From contig DATAPD010000015.1 in assembly GCA_036265385.1 (NCBI GenBank), positions 1 through 64,000 of the forward strand: 64,000 bases of DNA, written 5' to 3'. Position 1 is the stretch's first letter, and each line of letters begins with the position of its first letter. Under the pieces are notes generated by a model. The model had not been told where the DNA came from, searched no databases, and was given only the letters and a program-made list of their open reading frames with translations. This document shows positions 42,701 through 52,082 of this stretch, in pieces. This DNA is from DATAPD01 sp036265385 (GTDB lineage Bacteria; Acidobacteriota; Terriglobia; Terriglobales; Acidobacteriaceae). A program made the translations under genes and the position numbers.

Positions 42701-44701
42701 ATGCCAGGAAAGCCCTCAAAAGAGCGAGGGGCGAAGCCTCGTGCTAAGAAACATCCCAGTTCGAGCTTGCTCACGTCACAGATTTTGGAGATGGTTCCGG
42801 ACGCGACGATTATCGTCGACCAGAGTGGCACCATCATCGCGGCCAACCAGCAGACCACAGTCCTATTCGGATATAAGAGCGAGGAATTGCTGGGCCAGAA
42901 AATTGAATTGCTGATTCCGGAACGTCATCTTGCCGCACATGAGCGGCATCGCGCGGAATATGTGTCGCAGCCGCGAGTACGCCAGATGGGCGCAGGGTTG
43001 GAGTTATTTGCCCGCCGGAAAGATCGCTCGGAATTCGCAGTTGAAATCAGTCTCAGTCCGGTGCACACCGCTGAGGGAATGGTAGTTCTGAGTGCGCTGC
43101 GGGATATTAGTGCGCGAAAAGAAGTTGAGCAGGAACTACGGCGGGCACATGCAGAATTAGGCGAGCGCTCGAATCGTCAAATCTACGAGTATCGCAGTCG
43201 TTTGGCTTCCATCATCGATTCGTCGGAAGATGCGATCATTGGAAAGACCCTCGATGGAATCATCACGTCATGGAACCGTGGCGCCGAGCACATCTACGGA
43301 TACACCGAGCAAGAAATGGTTGGGAAACCCATTTCTGTGCTGACGCCTCCCGATCGCTCCGATGAAATTCCAGAAATTCTGCACAAGATCGGGCGAGGAG
43401 AGACTGTCAGTCATTTGGAATCGATACGCGTTACGAAGGATGGGCGACATCTAAACATTTCGTTAACTGTATCTCCGATCCGCGACGAGGTCGGCAACAT
43501 CATCGGGGCATCCGCGATCGGGCGCGACGTTACGGCGCAAAAGCGAGCAGAGGATCAGCTTCGACAATCGCAGAAGATGGAAGCAATCGGCCGATTGGCT
43601 GGAGGAGTCGCACACGACTTCAACAATATTCTCGGGATTATTACGGCATGCACGGAACTACTTAGAGCTCGCTTCAGTCCCGACGGTTCGTCCCAATACA
43701 TCGAAAACATTCGCAAAGCGGCGGAGCGTGGGGCAACTCTCACACGGCAACTGCTCGCTTTCAGCCGGCAGCAAGTGGTTCAACCCACGATTCTCGATTT
43801 GAACGAGCGACTGCGCGAGACCGGAAAGCTTTTGCGGCCACTGATGGGAGATGACATTGAGGTCGCGATTTTGCCGCAGACCAAAGCAGCACTGGTTGAG
43901 GCGGATCCGATGCAACTAGACCAAGTGGTGCTAAATCTAGCGGTCAACGCGCGCGATGCGATGCCCAAAGGTGGAAAGCTGATCCTTGAAACGTCGACCG
44001 TTATTTTCGATGATGTGCTGGCGAATCAACATGCGCCACTTAAGCCAGGCCGCTACATTACGCTTGCTGTCAGCGATACCGGGACGGGCATGGACCAAGC
44101 GACCAGCGCGCGCATTTTCGAACCTTTCTTCACAACGAAAGAAGTGGGAAAGGGTACAGGACTTGGGTTGTCGACGGTGTATGGCATCATCCGCCAGAGC
44201 GGTGGACATATTCTTGTTTACAGCGAACGTGGACGAGGGACGACCTTCAAGATCTATCTACCTTCGGCAGAGGAGAAGCTGAATGCAGCTGCTAGCATGG
44301 AACCGGAGTGCATTCCTGCCCGGCGACCCGGCCACACTGTTCTTTTGGTCGAAGACGACGAAATCATGCGTCTTCTAACCAAGGAGATGCTTGAAGAACA
44401 TGGTTACAAGGTAATCGAAGCGGCAGATGGCAAATTTGCGCTTGAGGCAATGCGTGACAACCACCACAGAATCGACGTGCTTCTGACGGACGTAGTCATG
44501 CGACGTGTCAGCGGGCCGGAACTTGTCCGCCAATTGGGAGAATCCCACCCCGAGATGGCAGTCGTGTATATGTCTGGATATACCGGAGAACTGTTGGGAG
44601 AGCGTGAAGCTTTTCAGACCGGAACCCGTCTCCTTGAAAAACCTTTCACCCGTGCGACGCTGCTGAACACCGTTGAAGCTGCTATCCGACAGCACACTTA
44701 A
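42701..44701 (+). CDS. hybrid histidine kinase: PAS-PAS-HisKA-HATPase-REC
   Basis: 666 residues, no membrane helix, so a cytoplasmic sensor. PAS 1 (about 28-140) has MVPDATIIVDQSGTIIAANQ; PAS 2 (about 165-285) has SSEDAIIGKTLDGIITSWNRG. HisKA contains GGVAHDFNN with phospho-acceptor His305. The HATPase N box is LNLAVNARDAMPKGG, then DTGTGMD and GTGLGLSTVYG. The C-terminal receiver has phospho-acceptor Asp597 (LLTDVVMRR). The layout is typical of kinases that signal through phosphorelays. The Crp/Fnr gene follows on the same strand, after a terminator-like hairpin. Confidence 0.95.
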   Translation: MPGKPSKERGAKPRAKKHPSSSLLTSQILEMVPDATIIVDQSGTIIAANQQTTVLFGYKSEELLGQKIELLIPERHLAAHERHRAEYVSQPRVRQMGAGLELFARRKDRSEFAVEISLSPVHTAEGMVVLSALRDISARKEVEQELRRAHAELGERSNRQIYEYRSRLASIIDSSEDAIIGKTLDGIITSWNRGAEHIYGYTEQEMVGKPISVLTPPDRSDEIPEILHKIGRGETVSHLESIRVTKDGRHLNISLTVSPIRDEVGNIIGASAIGRDVTAQKRAEDQLRQSQKMEAIGRLAGGVAHDFNNILGIITACTELLRARFSPDGSSQYIENIRKAAERGATLTRQLLAFSRQQVVQPTILDLNERLRETGKLLRPLMGDDIEVAILPQTKAALVEADPMQLDQVVLNLAVNARDAMPKGGKLILETSTVIFDDVLANQHAPLKPGRYITLAVSDTGTGMDQATSARIFEPFFTTKEVGKGTGLGLSTVYGIIRQSGGHILVYSERGRGTTFKIYLPSAEEKLNAAASMEPECIPARRPGHTVLLVEDDEIMRLLTKEMLEEHGYKVIEAADGKFALEAMRDNHHRIDVLLTDVVMRRVSGPELVRQLGESHPEMAVVYMSGYTGELLGEREAFQTGTRLLEKPFTRATLLNTVEAAIRQHT

Positions 44702-44735
44702 AGCGCCAAAAATTGAAATAACGGTCACTTAGCGT

Positions 44736-44751
44736 GGTGATGGAGATCACC
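44736..44751. promoter_or_regulatory. Crp/Fnr-type palindrome
   Basis: GGTGAT-GGAG-ATCACC is a perfect 6+6 inverted repeat with a 4-base centre, close to the TTGAT-N4-ATCAA / TGTGA-N6-TCACA pattern bound by this regulator family. It lies 190 bp before the Crp/Fnr-like gene at 44941, so autoregulation is plausible. Confidence 0.45.
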
Positions 44752-44783
44752 CAGAACTGTGGGAAAAGACCCAAAAGAGCCGG

Positions 44784-44807
44784 AAAATCGCCTCCGGAGG
44801 GGTTTTT
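44784..44807 (+). terminator. weak terminator-like structure after the kinase gene
   Basis: AAAATCG, the self-complementary CCTCCGGAGG, then GGTTTTT. The A-tract and T-tract can extend a short GC stem. It lies about 85 bp after the kinase stop. Confidence 0.4.
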
Positions 44808-44940
44808 AACGTAATGGCAGCAGTCATCATAAGTTGTTGATTCTAGATTATTTGAATGGGATCGCTGACGAGGCAACAGACTGTCCGCGATTGGCGTGGG
44901 AGATGCATGAGTGATATCGAACATCGAAAGGCGGCTCCTC

Positions 44941-45735
44941 ATGGCCAGTGCATTCGCAACGATTACAACCCGTTCCTCACGCGTACCAATGGATAGCTTT
45001 GGGCAGTTGGAGAAAGAGAACGTTCCATACGGTTTGCCAGTCGTCGACCATTGCCAGCAATGCAAACTGCGGAATGAGGGATACTTTTGCGCGCTGTCCC
45101 AACCATCCTTGCAGGACCTGGATCGGGTTAAACACAGCACTTCCTATCCCGAAGGAGCTTTGGTGTTCATGGAAGGACAAGCGGCGAGGGGCGTTTATAT
45201 CCTGTGCCAGGGTTCCGCGAAGCTTTTCACCACGAACAGCGATGGGAAGACGTTCATTCTGAAGATCGCCCGCGCCGGCGAAGTGCTCGGAGCGCACGCA
45301 GTCATCTCCAACACGGCCCACGAAGTTACAGTCGAAACGCTGCAGCCTTCCCAACTCGCTTTTATTCACGCACGCGACTTCCTAGCATTCATCAAGGAGC
45401 ATGGTGATGCCTGCTTGCAGGCAGCGCAGCATCTGAGCCGTGAGTGTCAGTCCGCGTACGATGTGCTGCGTTCGATAGGTCTGTCTCACTCCGTGTCGGA
45501 GAAACTGGGCCGACTACTTCTCCAGTGGTCATCGGACGCGGTGCGGGCCGCAAACGGCAGTCTGCGTCTGAAGGTTACCCTGACCCACGAGGAGATTGCG
45601 CAGTTGCTTGGATCTTCTCGAGAAACGATCACGCGTTTGCTGGGAGACTTTAGAAAGCAAGGCGTGATTGAGCAGACTGGAGCGACCCTGGTGATACGCA
45701 ACAAGGCAGCGCTCGAAAAACTGGCTGGCCAATAG
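44941..45735 (+). CDS. Crp/Fnr-family transcriptional regulator
   Basis: The N-terminal part has a cysteine cluster CQQCKLRNEGYFC (CxxC, then C seven residues on), reminiscent of Fnr and possibly ligating an Fe-S cluster. A cyclic-nucleotide-binding-like beta barrel follows (YPEGALVFMEGQAARGVYIL, then GEVLGAHAVI). The C-terminal winged helix has LTHEEIAQLLGSSRETITRL, the Crp_2 recognition helix. I use the ATG at 44941; a GTG at 44911 with GGGAGA before it is a real alternative. It may respond to redox state or O2, but the ligand set differs from classical Fnr. Confidence 0.9.
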   Translation: MASAFATITTRSSRVPMDSFGQLEKENVPYGLPVVDHCQQCKLRNEGYFCALSQPSLQDLDRVKHSTSYPEGALVFMEGQAARGVYILCQGSAKLFTTNSDGKTFILKIARAGEVLGAHAVISNTAHEVTVETLQPSQLAFIHARDFLAFIKEHGDACLQAAQHLSRECQSAYDVLRSIGLSHSVSEKLGRLLLQWSSDAVRAANGSLRLKVTLTHEEIAQLLGSSRETITRLLGDFRKQGVIEQTGATLVIRNKAALEKLAGQ

Positions 45736-45797
45736 AACACGGACTCAGCCATCGTATTGCTCGTGTGCGCCCGATCATATACAAGTGATCGGAGCGC

Positions 45798-47066
45798 ATG
45801 ACTGAGAGGCCTTTCGCCAACTGCTGGTCCCGCATTCGCACATCTTTTTTTTGGATGTTCGTGATCGCCTTCGGCCTTCGCATTCTTACCATCCTCGTTT
45901 TACATACCTACAAGTTCCGCACCAGTGAATCGAATTTCGGGTTCGGCTGGGAGATGGGGCGAATCGCGGAATCACTCGCGCGCGGATATGGATTTTCAAA
46001 TCCCTTTCATAGTGTCACTGGGCCCACCGCCTGGGAGCCTCCTCTCACTCCTTTTCTGATCGCAGGCGTGTTCAAGCTCTTCGGAATCTACACTCGGTTC
46101 TCTGCGTTCACTCTGCTCACGATCAACAGTTTCTGGTCTGCGTTGACGTGTATTCCGATATTTCTGATCGCAAGGCGATGCTTTAGCGAGCGCGTTGCGG
46201 TTGGCTCCGCATGGACATGGGCGTTAATGCCCTACGTGATCTACTGGTGCACAAAATGGGTGTGGGAGACGAGCCTTTCGGCGCTTCTGATCGCAACGAT
46301 TTTCTGGCTGGCGATCACTTTCGAAGAGCGAAAAGGGTGGAGGCCTTGGGCTGCGTTTGGACTGCTCTGGGGAGTTGCTGCGTTGAACAGTCCTGTGCTG
46401 CTGTCATTCCTGCCGGCTTCAGGACTCTATGCATGGTATCGGCGTTCTAAAGCAGGCAAGAAATCGCTCGCTGGGGTTGTGCTTGCTTCCCTGCTATTCT
46501 TTGCGTGCATCGCTCCTTGGCTGGTGCGCAACTACCACGTGTTCGGACGGCCTGTCTTCATCCGTTCCAACTTCGGTGCCGAACTGCGCATGGGGAATGG
46601 GCCCAACGCAAATGGGACATGGATGTTCTTCCTGCATCCGACCCAGAACACACTTGAAGCTGCGAAGTACGAACGAATGGGCGAACTTGCCTACGTGGAG
46701 TCAAGAAAGCAAGAAGCGTTAGCTTGGATCAAATCGCATCCAGGGCGGTTTTTGATCGTTTGCATGGAGCGGTTCACTTACTACTGGTACGGTGTTCCGA
46801 AATCATATGACAACCCATGGGTCGCGCCCTTCAAGGAAGCGCTGTTTTTTACAACGTCGATTTTAATGATCTGGGGAATCGGTCGCGCTTTGCGGCGACG
46901 TAAACCTCATGCTTGGCTCTTCTTGTGGCTCTTGCTCTGCTACCCGGCCGTTTACTACTTAGTCTTTCCACACGCGCGCTACCGACATCCAATCGATCCG
47001 GAAATCACGATCTTGGCGGTGTTTTTGATCAATGAGGCGGATAGAAAAGAAGTAGCTAGTAGATAG
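45798..47066 (+). CDS. GT39/ArnT-like integral-membrane glycosyltransferase
   Basis: 422 residues with about ten membrane helices. The first loop contains Glu-rich and aromatic residues (ESNFGFGWEMGRIAESLARG, then PTAWEPPLTPFLIAG), matching the acidic catalytic loop of dolichol- or undecaprenyl-phosphate-mannose-dependent transferases (PMT_2-like). The C-terminal HARYRHPIDPEITIL block is also typical. The acceptor is unknown. Its TAG stop lies inside a family-B repeat. Confidence 0.85.
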   Translation: MTERPFANCWSRIRTSFFWMFVIAFGLRILTILVLHTYKFRTSESNFGFGWEMGRIAESLARGYGFSNPFHSVTGPTAWEPPLTPFLIAGVFKLFGIYTRFSAFTLLTINSFWSALTCIPIFLIARRCFSERVAVGSAWTWALMPYVIYWCTKWVWETSLSALLIATIFWLAITFEERKGWRPWAAFGLLWGVAALNSPVLLSFLPASGLYAWYRRSKAGKKSLAGVVLASLLFFACIAPWLVRNYHVFGRPVFIRSNFGAELRMGNGPNANGTWMFFLHPTQNTLEAAKYERMGELAYVESRKQEALAWIKSHPGRFLIVCMERFTYYWYGVPKSYDNPWVAPFKEALFFTTSILMIWGIGRALRRRKPHAWLFLWLLLCYPAVYYLVFPHARYRHPIDPEITILAVFLINEADRKEVASR

Positions 47067-47093
47067 TGCCTGGTCGCTAGTAGGTACGCCTCA
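47047..47093. repeat. CTAG-rich element (family B) over the glycosyltransferase stop
   Basis: GAAGTAGCTAGTAGATAGTG, then GGTCGCTAGTAGGTACGCC. The reading frame ends at the TAG at 47064-47066 within it, so the last few residues of the protein are encoded by the repeat. Confidence 0.55.
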
Positions 47094-47154
47094 AGCTCGC
47101 TAAATTCCACTCACCAATTAACAACTGTTTCGTCTAAACCGCATTGGAGGCGTT

Positions 47155-48030
47155 ATGCGGCGAGAGAGAAAAGAGATCTGGATGGGTTCCGTACTCGGTG
47201 CGATTTCTGCTTTGTTGCTTTTTGCTGGGACTGCACACGGATTTGAAGGCAAGCTCACGGAGGAATTCCATCAAACTTACCCACTCTCGGATAGAGGACG
47301 CATTGAACTTGAAAACATCAATGGCCCAGTGCACATCAGCGCGTGGGACCGCAACGAGGTAAAGGTTGACGCGGTGAAGAGCGCATGGAACAAGAAACGC
47401 CTCGACGAATCAAAAATCGAAGTCAATGCAAGCGCGAACTCCTTATCAATTCGTACGAAGTATCCGGAACACGACCATAACTTCACCAACGACGATCACG
47501 ACAATCCGGCGAGCGTTGAGTACACGCTCACTGTACCGAAACAGGCGAGACTGGATGAAATCAGCCTAGTGAATGGCGCCCTCGATTTGCAAGGCATAGC
47601 GGGGGATGTAAAGGCTTCTTGTGTAAACGGTCTGCTCCAAGCCCGTGACCTTTCCGGTCGCGTTCAACTCAGCACTGTGAACGGACAACTGGATGCTAGT
47701 GTCGGGCAGGTGTCTTCTTCGCGCGTTGAACTGAGTGCCGTTAACGGCGGTTTGAAACTGACTCTGCCTTCGGACGCGAAGGCGCGTGTCGAGGCGTCCA
47801 CAGTATCTGGAGGTATTTCAAACGACTTCGGATTGCCAGTCGCGAAGCACATGGTAGGACGGTCTCTCAATGGCGAACTTGGCGGGGGCGGAACCGAGAT
47901 TCACTTATCGAATGTCAATGGACGGATTGAAATCCTGCACGCCAACGACAATCGGCCGATGAGTCCGGCAAAGAGCATTGACCGGAATGATCGGGATGGT
48001 GACCGCGACGACGACGATGACTCAATCTGA
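47155..48030 (+). CDS. secreted DUF4097-type beta-strand repeat protein
   Basis: 291 residues. A signal peptide follows a basic N-terminus (MGSVLGAISALLLFAGTAHG); the upstream TTGGAGG supports the ATG at 47155. The mature part is a beta-helix of DUF4097 repeats with alternating 'V-NG-L' turns: ISLVNGALDLQGIAGDVKAS, CVNGLLQARDLSGRVQLS, TVNGQLDASVGQVSSSRVEL. The tail is charged (NRPMSPAKSIDRNDRDGD, then Asp5) and could bind divalent ions. Function unknown; usually associated with envelope stress or surface proteins. Confidence 0.85.
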   Translation: MRRERKEIWMGSVLGAISALLLFAGTAHGFEGKLTEEFHQTYPLSDRGRIELENINGPVHISAWDRNEVKVDAVKSAWNKKRLDESKIEVNASANSLSIRTKYPEHDHNFTNDDHDNPASVEYTLTVPKQARLDEISLVNGALDLQGIAGDVKASCVNGLLQARDLSGRVQLSTVNGQLDASVGQVSSSRVELSAVNGGLKLTLPSDAKARVEASTVSGGISNDFGLPVAKHMVGRSLNGELGGGGTEIHLSNVNGRIEILHANDNRPMSPAKSIDRNDRDGDRDDDDDSI

Positions 48031-48134
48031 TTGCAATTGTCGATTGCCAATTGCCGATTCAGGATCGGCGACGGGGGATGTTCACAGAACTCGCAGCCCG
48101 GTGATATCAACGCATTTTCGACGAAGTTATCGCA

Positions 48135-48869
48135 TCAATAGATCGTGTAGCCCGGCGCCGGTGTGCGCAGGTCGGGTTTGGATGCCATCAAAAGCAGCGC
48201 GCCTGTTTTCTTGAACGCTCGCAGATCATCAAGGCTATTGAATGATTTTGTCTTGTAGTCGTCGGGTGTCGGCGTATCGTCGGGAATCAGCTTCCACTCT
48301 ATCTTGTCAAACGCATGTGCTTTGAAAAGCTCAGCATATTCTGCCGCCGAGCGAACATGCACTGGCACTTTTAGCTTGTCGACCCACTGTAGCGAGTAAG
48401 GATTGTCTTTGAAGAGATTGATGAGAATGAACAGACGGCCTTTCGGAGCGAGAACACGGAAGAGTTCCAGAAGCGCGCGATCCTGGTCTGGGTAGTAGTA
48501 GAACGATTCGACGGAGAGCACCTTATCGAAAAAATTCTCTTCCCAAGGAATCTTCGACGCAGATCCCTGCACGAATAGGATGTTCTCGAAGTCTTTCGAT
48601 GATGCGCGTGCAAGACGCACCATTTCGTCGGAAATGTCCAGACCAACAACCTGGCCAAATCCCTCGGGCCCATCGCCCACCAGTCGCGCCAGCAAGCGTG
48701 ACGCCCAACCAGAGCCGCAGCCTAGATCGAGCACCCGTTCTCCCGGACGCAAATCCATCAGGCGCAGAGTCTTCATGGTGATGTCGAGATGGTGTTGCTC
48801 CATCTTCGGGCCTTCGCCAGCTTCGGCCCAGCGATTGAATTCGAGTTGCAGCGCTTCGTCGGGTGTCAT
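48135..48869 (-). CDS. class I SAM-dependent methyltransferase
   Basis: 244 residues. Motif I is VLDLGCGSGWASRLLAR, followed by VGLDISDEMVRLARASSKDF and, after a strand, KVLSVESFYYYPDQDRALLE. The overall order is that of the Methyltransf_11/UbiE-like group. The N-terminal helix has FNRWAEAGEGPKMEQHHLDI, a segment seen in small-molecule methyltransferases. The acceptor is not predictable. It is convergent with the DUF4097 gene. Confidence 0.9.
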   Translation of the reverse strand: MTPDEALQLEFNRWAEAGEGPKMEQHHLDITMKTLRLMDLRPGERVLDLGCGSGWASRLLARLVGDGPEGFGQVVGLDISDEMVRLARASSKDFENILFVQGSASKIPWEENFFDKVLSVESFYYYPDQDRALLELFRVLAPKGRLFILINLFKDNPYSLQWVDKLKVPVHVRSAAEYAELFKAHAFDKIEWKLIPDDTPTPDDYKTKSFNSLDDLRAFKKTGALLLMASKPDLRTPAPGYTIY

Positions 48870-48969
48870 GCGATCAGCAATCGATTTTAAACATCACCTT
48901 TTTTAACATGAACGCGCCTGCCACCGCAGACACGGCGGAAGGACCCGCGTATGCTACAGTCCTGTGTTT

Positions 48970-49134
48970 ATGTCATCGGAGCCCAAGGGAGAAAAGCCCG
49001 AATCGCAGGTACTTTACTGCCCAACCTGCGCGGAAGAAGTGATGGACCCGTTGACGTGTGGTGATTGTGCGGCGGTCATTTGCAGGCGCTGCGGTACGCC
49101 GCTTGAATCTCCGGACGAACTCGGAATCGGATAA
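48970..49134 (+). CDS. 54-aa zinc-ribbon mini-protein
   Basis: A short frame just before the first permease gene. It contains three CxxC pairs: CPTC, CGDC and CRRC (Cys17/20, 30/33, 38/41), embedded in a small acidic protein, so it very likely binds one or two zinc ions. The ATG lies in TTTATGTCATCGG. The stop is 3 bases before the permease ATG, which suggests cotranscription. I do not know the family. It is divergent from the methyltransferase. Confidence 0.65.
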   Translation: MSSEPKGEKPESQVLYCPTCAEEVMDPLTCGDCAAVICRRCGTPLESPDELGIG

Positions 49135-49137
49135 CCC

Positions 49138-50574
49138 ATGGACCCTTCCCCAGTTGCTGCACCTCCTACCCAGGATCAAACAAAATCATCGCAACCAAGC
49201 CTGATTCGTGGGCTCTCGTTGCTTGATTCCGTGTTGCTGCTGGTCAGCGGCGTGATTGGCTCCTCGATTTTCCTGACGGCGAAAGACATCGCGGGGCCGC
49301 TGCCGAATCCTGCGTTGTTTCTCGGCGTGTGGGTCGCTGGCGCAGTGGTATCGCTGTTCGCCTGCGCAGCGTTTGCAGAATTGGGGTCGATGTTCCCGCA
49401 CTCGGGCGGTCAGTACGTGTATCTCCGAGAAGCGTACGGAGATCTGGTCGGATTTTTGTACGGCTGGATGCTGTTCAGTGTGGCGAATGGCGGAACGATC
49501 GCAGCGCTAGCAGTCGCGTCAGCCGCATACATGGGACAGATCGTCCCGGTGATTTCTCAAGAGCACGTCGTTACGACATTCATCGGCATTACGGTTACAC
49601 GCGCACATCTCGTAGGACTACTGTTGATCGTCATTCTGACGCTGGTGAACGTCTTCGGATTGCGTTGGGGAGCGCTACTTCAGAACGTCTCCACGTGGAC
49701 AAAATTTACGGCGATGGCGGCGTTCGTGCTGCTCGGATTCACAATTGGAAAAGGCAGTTGGTCGCATTTCAGTCTGGCAGGTACCGGTGGACTGAGCATG
49801 GGATTGAGTCCAGGTGCGTGGATTTCCGCCTTTGGTGTCGGGTTGATTGCAGTGTTTTGGGCGTATGACGGTTGGGTTTACATCACGTGGGTATCCGGCG
49901 AGGTGAAAAACCCTGAGCGGAATGTGCCACGCGCGATGGTGCTCGGCATCCTCGCCGTGGCTGCGATTTATATCGCAATGAATATGACTTACGTATATGC
50001 GATGCCGTTGTCCGAGATCGCTAGACACGAAACAATTGCTCACGCTGCGGCGGCGGCGCTGTTCTCTCCGCAGGCCGCATTCTGGTTATCGGCGATGATT
50101 GCGATTTCGTGCTTCAGCGCAGCGGCCACGTGCACGCTATCGGGCGCGCGCGTGTACATGGCAATGGCGCAGGATGGAGCCTTCTTCAGAAGCATGGCCA
50201 AGGTACATCCAAAGTGGCGCACGCCGGCGTTCAGTTTGATCGGCCAGGGGATATGGGCGGCAATCCTGACGATGAGTGGACGGTATGACCAGCTCTATAC
50301 CTACGTAATTTTTGGAATGGTTCTGTCTTACACGATGACCGTGATCGGGCTATTCATCCTTCGACGGAAACATCCGGACATTGAGCGACCCGTACGGTGT
50401 GTGGGGTATCCGTGGATACCGGCCCTTTATGTTCTTGCTGGTGGCGCATGGACGCTAAACACGATCATCACGCGCCCGAAAGAGGCCTTGGCGGGCGCTG
50501 CGATCGTATTGCTGGGAATTCCGGGATATTTGTACTGGAAAGCTTCGGCAAAGAAGCGCCAAACAGCCGAATAA
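49138..50574 (+). CDS. APC-family amino acid permease (first)
   Basis: 478 residues, twelve predicted membrane helices. The first helix carries LSLLDSVLLLVSGVIGSSIF, the glycine-rich substrate loop of APC transporters. GGQYVYLREAYGDLVGFLYG and YDGWVYITWVSGEVKNPERN are further signatures (LAT/YfnA-like). It should import or exchange an amino acid or amine. It is followed after 17 bp by the HerA-like ATPase, and a second APC permease lies further downstream. Confidence 0.93.
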   Translation: MDPSPVAAPPTQDQTKSSQPSLIRGLSLLDSVLLLVSGVIGSSIFLTAKDIAGPLPNPALFLGVWVAGAVVSLFACAAFAELGSMFPHSGGQYVYLREAYGDLVGFLYGWMLFSVANGGTIAALAVASAAYMGQIVPVISQEHVVTTFIGITVTRAHLVGLLLIVILTLVNVFGLRWGALLQNVSTWTKFTAMAAFVLLGFTIGKGSWSHFSLAGTGGLSMGLSPGAWISAFGVGLIAVFWAYDGWVYITWVSGEVKNPERNVPRAMVLGILAVAAIYIAMNMTYVYAMPLSEIARHETIAHAAAAALFSPQAAFWLSAMIAISCFSAAATCTLSGARVYMAMAQDGAFFRSMAKVHPKWRTPAFSLIGQGIWAAILTMSGRYDQLYTYVIFGMVLSYTMTVIGLFILRRKHPDIERPVRCVGYPWIPALYVLAGGAWTLNTIITRPKEALAGAAIVLLGIPGYLYWKASAKKRQTAE

Positions 50575-50591
50575 CTTTTGGAGATTATTGA

Positions 50592-52082
50592 ATGCCTAAT
50601 CCTCTTTTGATTGCGCAAAGCGACGAACCTTTGTATCTCCTGCCCGGCATGGCGAACCGCCACGGCCTGATCGCCGGCGCAACTGGCACTGGCAAGACAG
50701 TCACTTTGCAGGTCATGGCTGAAGCATTCAGCCGTATCGGTGTTCCCGTTTTCGCTGCGGATGTGAAGGGGGATCTCTCGGGTATCAGCCAAGCGGGACA
50801 AGACAATCCGAAAATTGCGGAGCGCGTGAAGAAACTTAAGCTCGAAGATTTCGGATTTGTCGGAGCGCCGGCGACGTTCTGGGACGTTTTCGGCGAGCAG
50901 GGGCATCCGGTGCGGGCGACAGTGTCTGAAATGGGGCCGCTGTTATTCAGTCGGTTGCTGAATCTGAACGACACGCAATCTGGCGTGCTGACGCTGGTGT
51001 TCAAGATCGCAGACGACAGCGGGATGCTGCTGCTGGATTTGAAAGATCTACAAGCGATGTTGCAGCACGTCGGTGAGAATGCATCGCAATATCAGACTCA
51101 GTATGGAAACATTTCTGCGGCTTCGATTGGGGCAATTCAACGCGGATTGGTGGCGATCCAGCAGCAAGGGGGAGACAAGTTCTTCGCGGAACCGGCTCTC
51201 AATCTCGACGATCTGATGCAAACCGATTCGAACGGTAACGGCATAGTGAATATTCTGGCTGCGGATAAGCTGCTGCAATCACCGAAAGTGTATGCAACGC
51301 TTCTTCTGTGGATGTTGAGCGAGTTGTTCGAGAAGCTGCCTGAGGTAGGCGATCCGGAAAAACCAAAACTGGTGTTTTTCTTCGATGAAGCGCATTTGCT
51401 GTTTGATGATCTGCCGTCAATGCTGCAAGAAAAAGTTGAACAGGTCGTGCGGCTGATCCGTTCGAAGGGCGTGGGCGTTTATTTCGTCACGCAAAATCCG
51501 ATGGATGTACCTGCGATCATCCTGGGACAACTGGGGAATCGTGTACAGCATGCGCTACGCGCCTTTACCCCGATGGACCAGAAAGCGGTGAAGGCAGCGG
51601 CGCAGACATTTCGAGTGAATCCGAAGCTGAACGTGGAGAAGGCCATCACAGAGCTCGGCGTTGGCGAAGCGCTTGTTTCATTCCTCGATGAAAAAGGTAC
51701 TCCGGGAATCGTGCAACGAGCGCTGGTGTGTCCGCCACACAGCCAGATCGGCCCGATCACACCGCAACAACGGCAACAAATCATGGCGAACTCGAACGTC
51801 GCCGGCGTGTACGACAAAGTGGTCGATCGTGAGTCCGCATACGAACGATTGAAGTCGCGAGCGGAAGAGGCGCCGGCCGCTGCACAGAATCAAGGAACAG
51901 CAACATCATCGTCGGGCAGCTGGTTTCCGAACCTTGGATTTCCATCAGGAAGCGGAGGTGGCCGGCGTGGCGATACTCTCGTCGAAGCCATGATGAAGAG
52001 CACTGCAAGAGCAGTCGGCAGTTCCGTTGGTCGGCAGATTGTGCGAGGCGTGCTGGGGTCGTTGCTCGGAGGCAGAAGGTAG
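50592..52082 (+). CDS. HerA-like (DUF853) P-loop ATPase
   Basis: 496 residues, resembling E. coli YjgR. Walker A is GATGTGKT (29-36); the next strand gives VFAADVKGDLSGI. Walker B is LVFFFDEAHLLFDD. An arginine-finger-like block, VRLIRSKGVGVYFVTQNP, follows, as in HerA/FtsK translocases. The C-terminus is Gly/Ser-rich and ends with AVGSSVGRQIVRGVLGSLLG. The cellular role of DUF853 is unknown. GGAG lies 8 bases before the ATG. Its stop is part of a family-B repeat. Confidence 0.92.
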   Translation: MPNPLLIAQSDEPLYLLPGMANRHGLIAGATGTGKTVTLQVMAEAFSRIGVPVFAADVKGDLSGISQAGQDNPKIAERVKKLKLEDFGFVGAPATFWDVFGEQGHPVRATVSEMGPLLFSRLLNLNDTQSGVLTLVFKIADDSGMLLLDLKDLQAMLQHVGENASQYQTQYGNISAASIGAIQRGLVAIQQQGGDKFFAEPALNLDDLMQTDSNGNGIVNILAADKLLQSPKVYATLLLWMLSELFEKLPEVGDPEKPKLVFFFDEAHLLFDDLPSMLQEKVEQVVRLIRSKGVGVYFVTQNPMDVPAIILGQLGNRVQHALRAFTPMDQKAVKAAAQTFRVNPKLNVEKAITELGVGEALVSFLDEKGTPGIVQRALVCPPHSQIGPITPQQRQQIMANSNVAGVYDKVVDRESAYERLKSRAEEAPAAAQNQGTATSSSGSWFPNLGFPSGSGGGRRGDTLVEAMMKSTARAVGSSVGRQIVRGVLGSLLGGRR

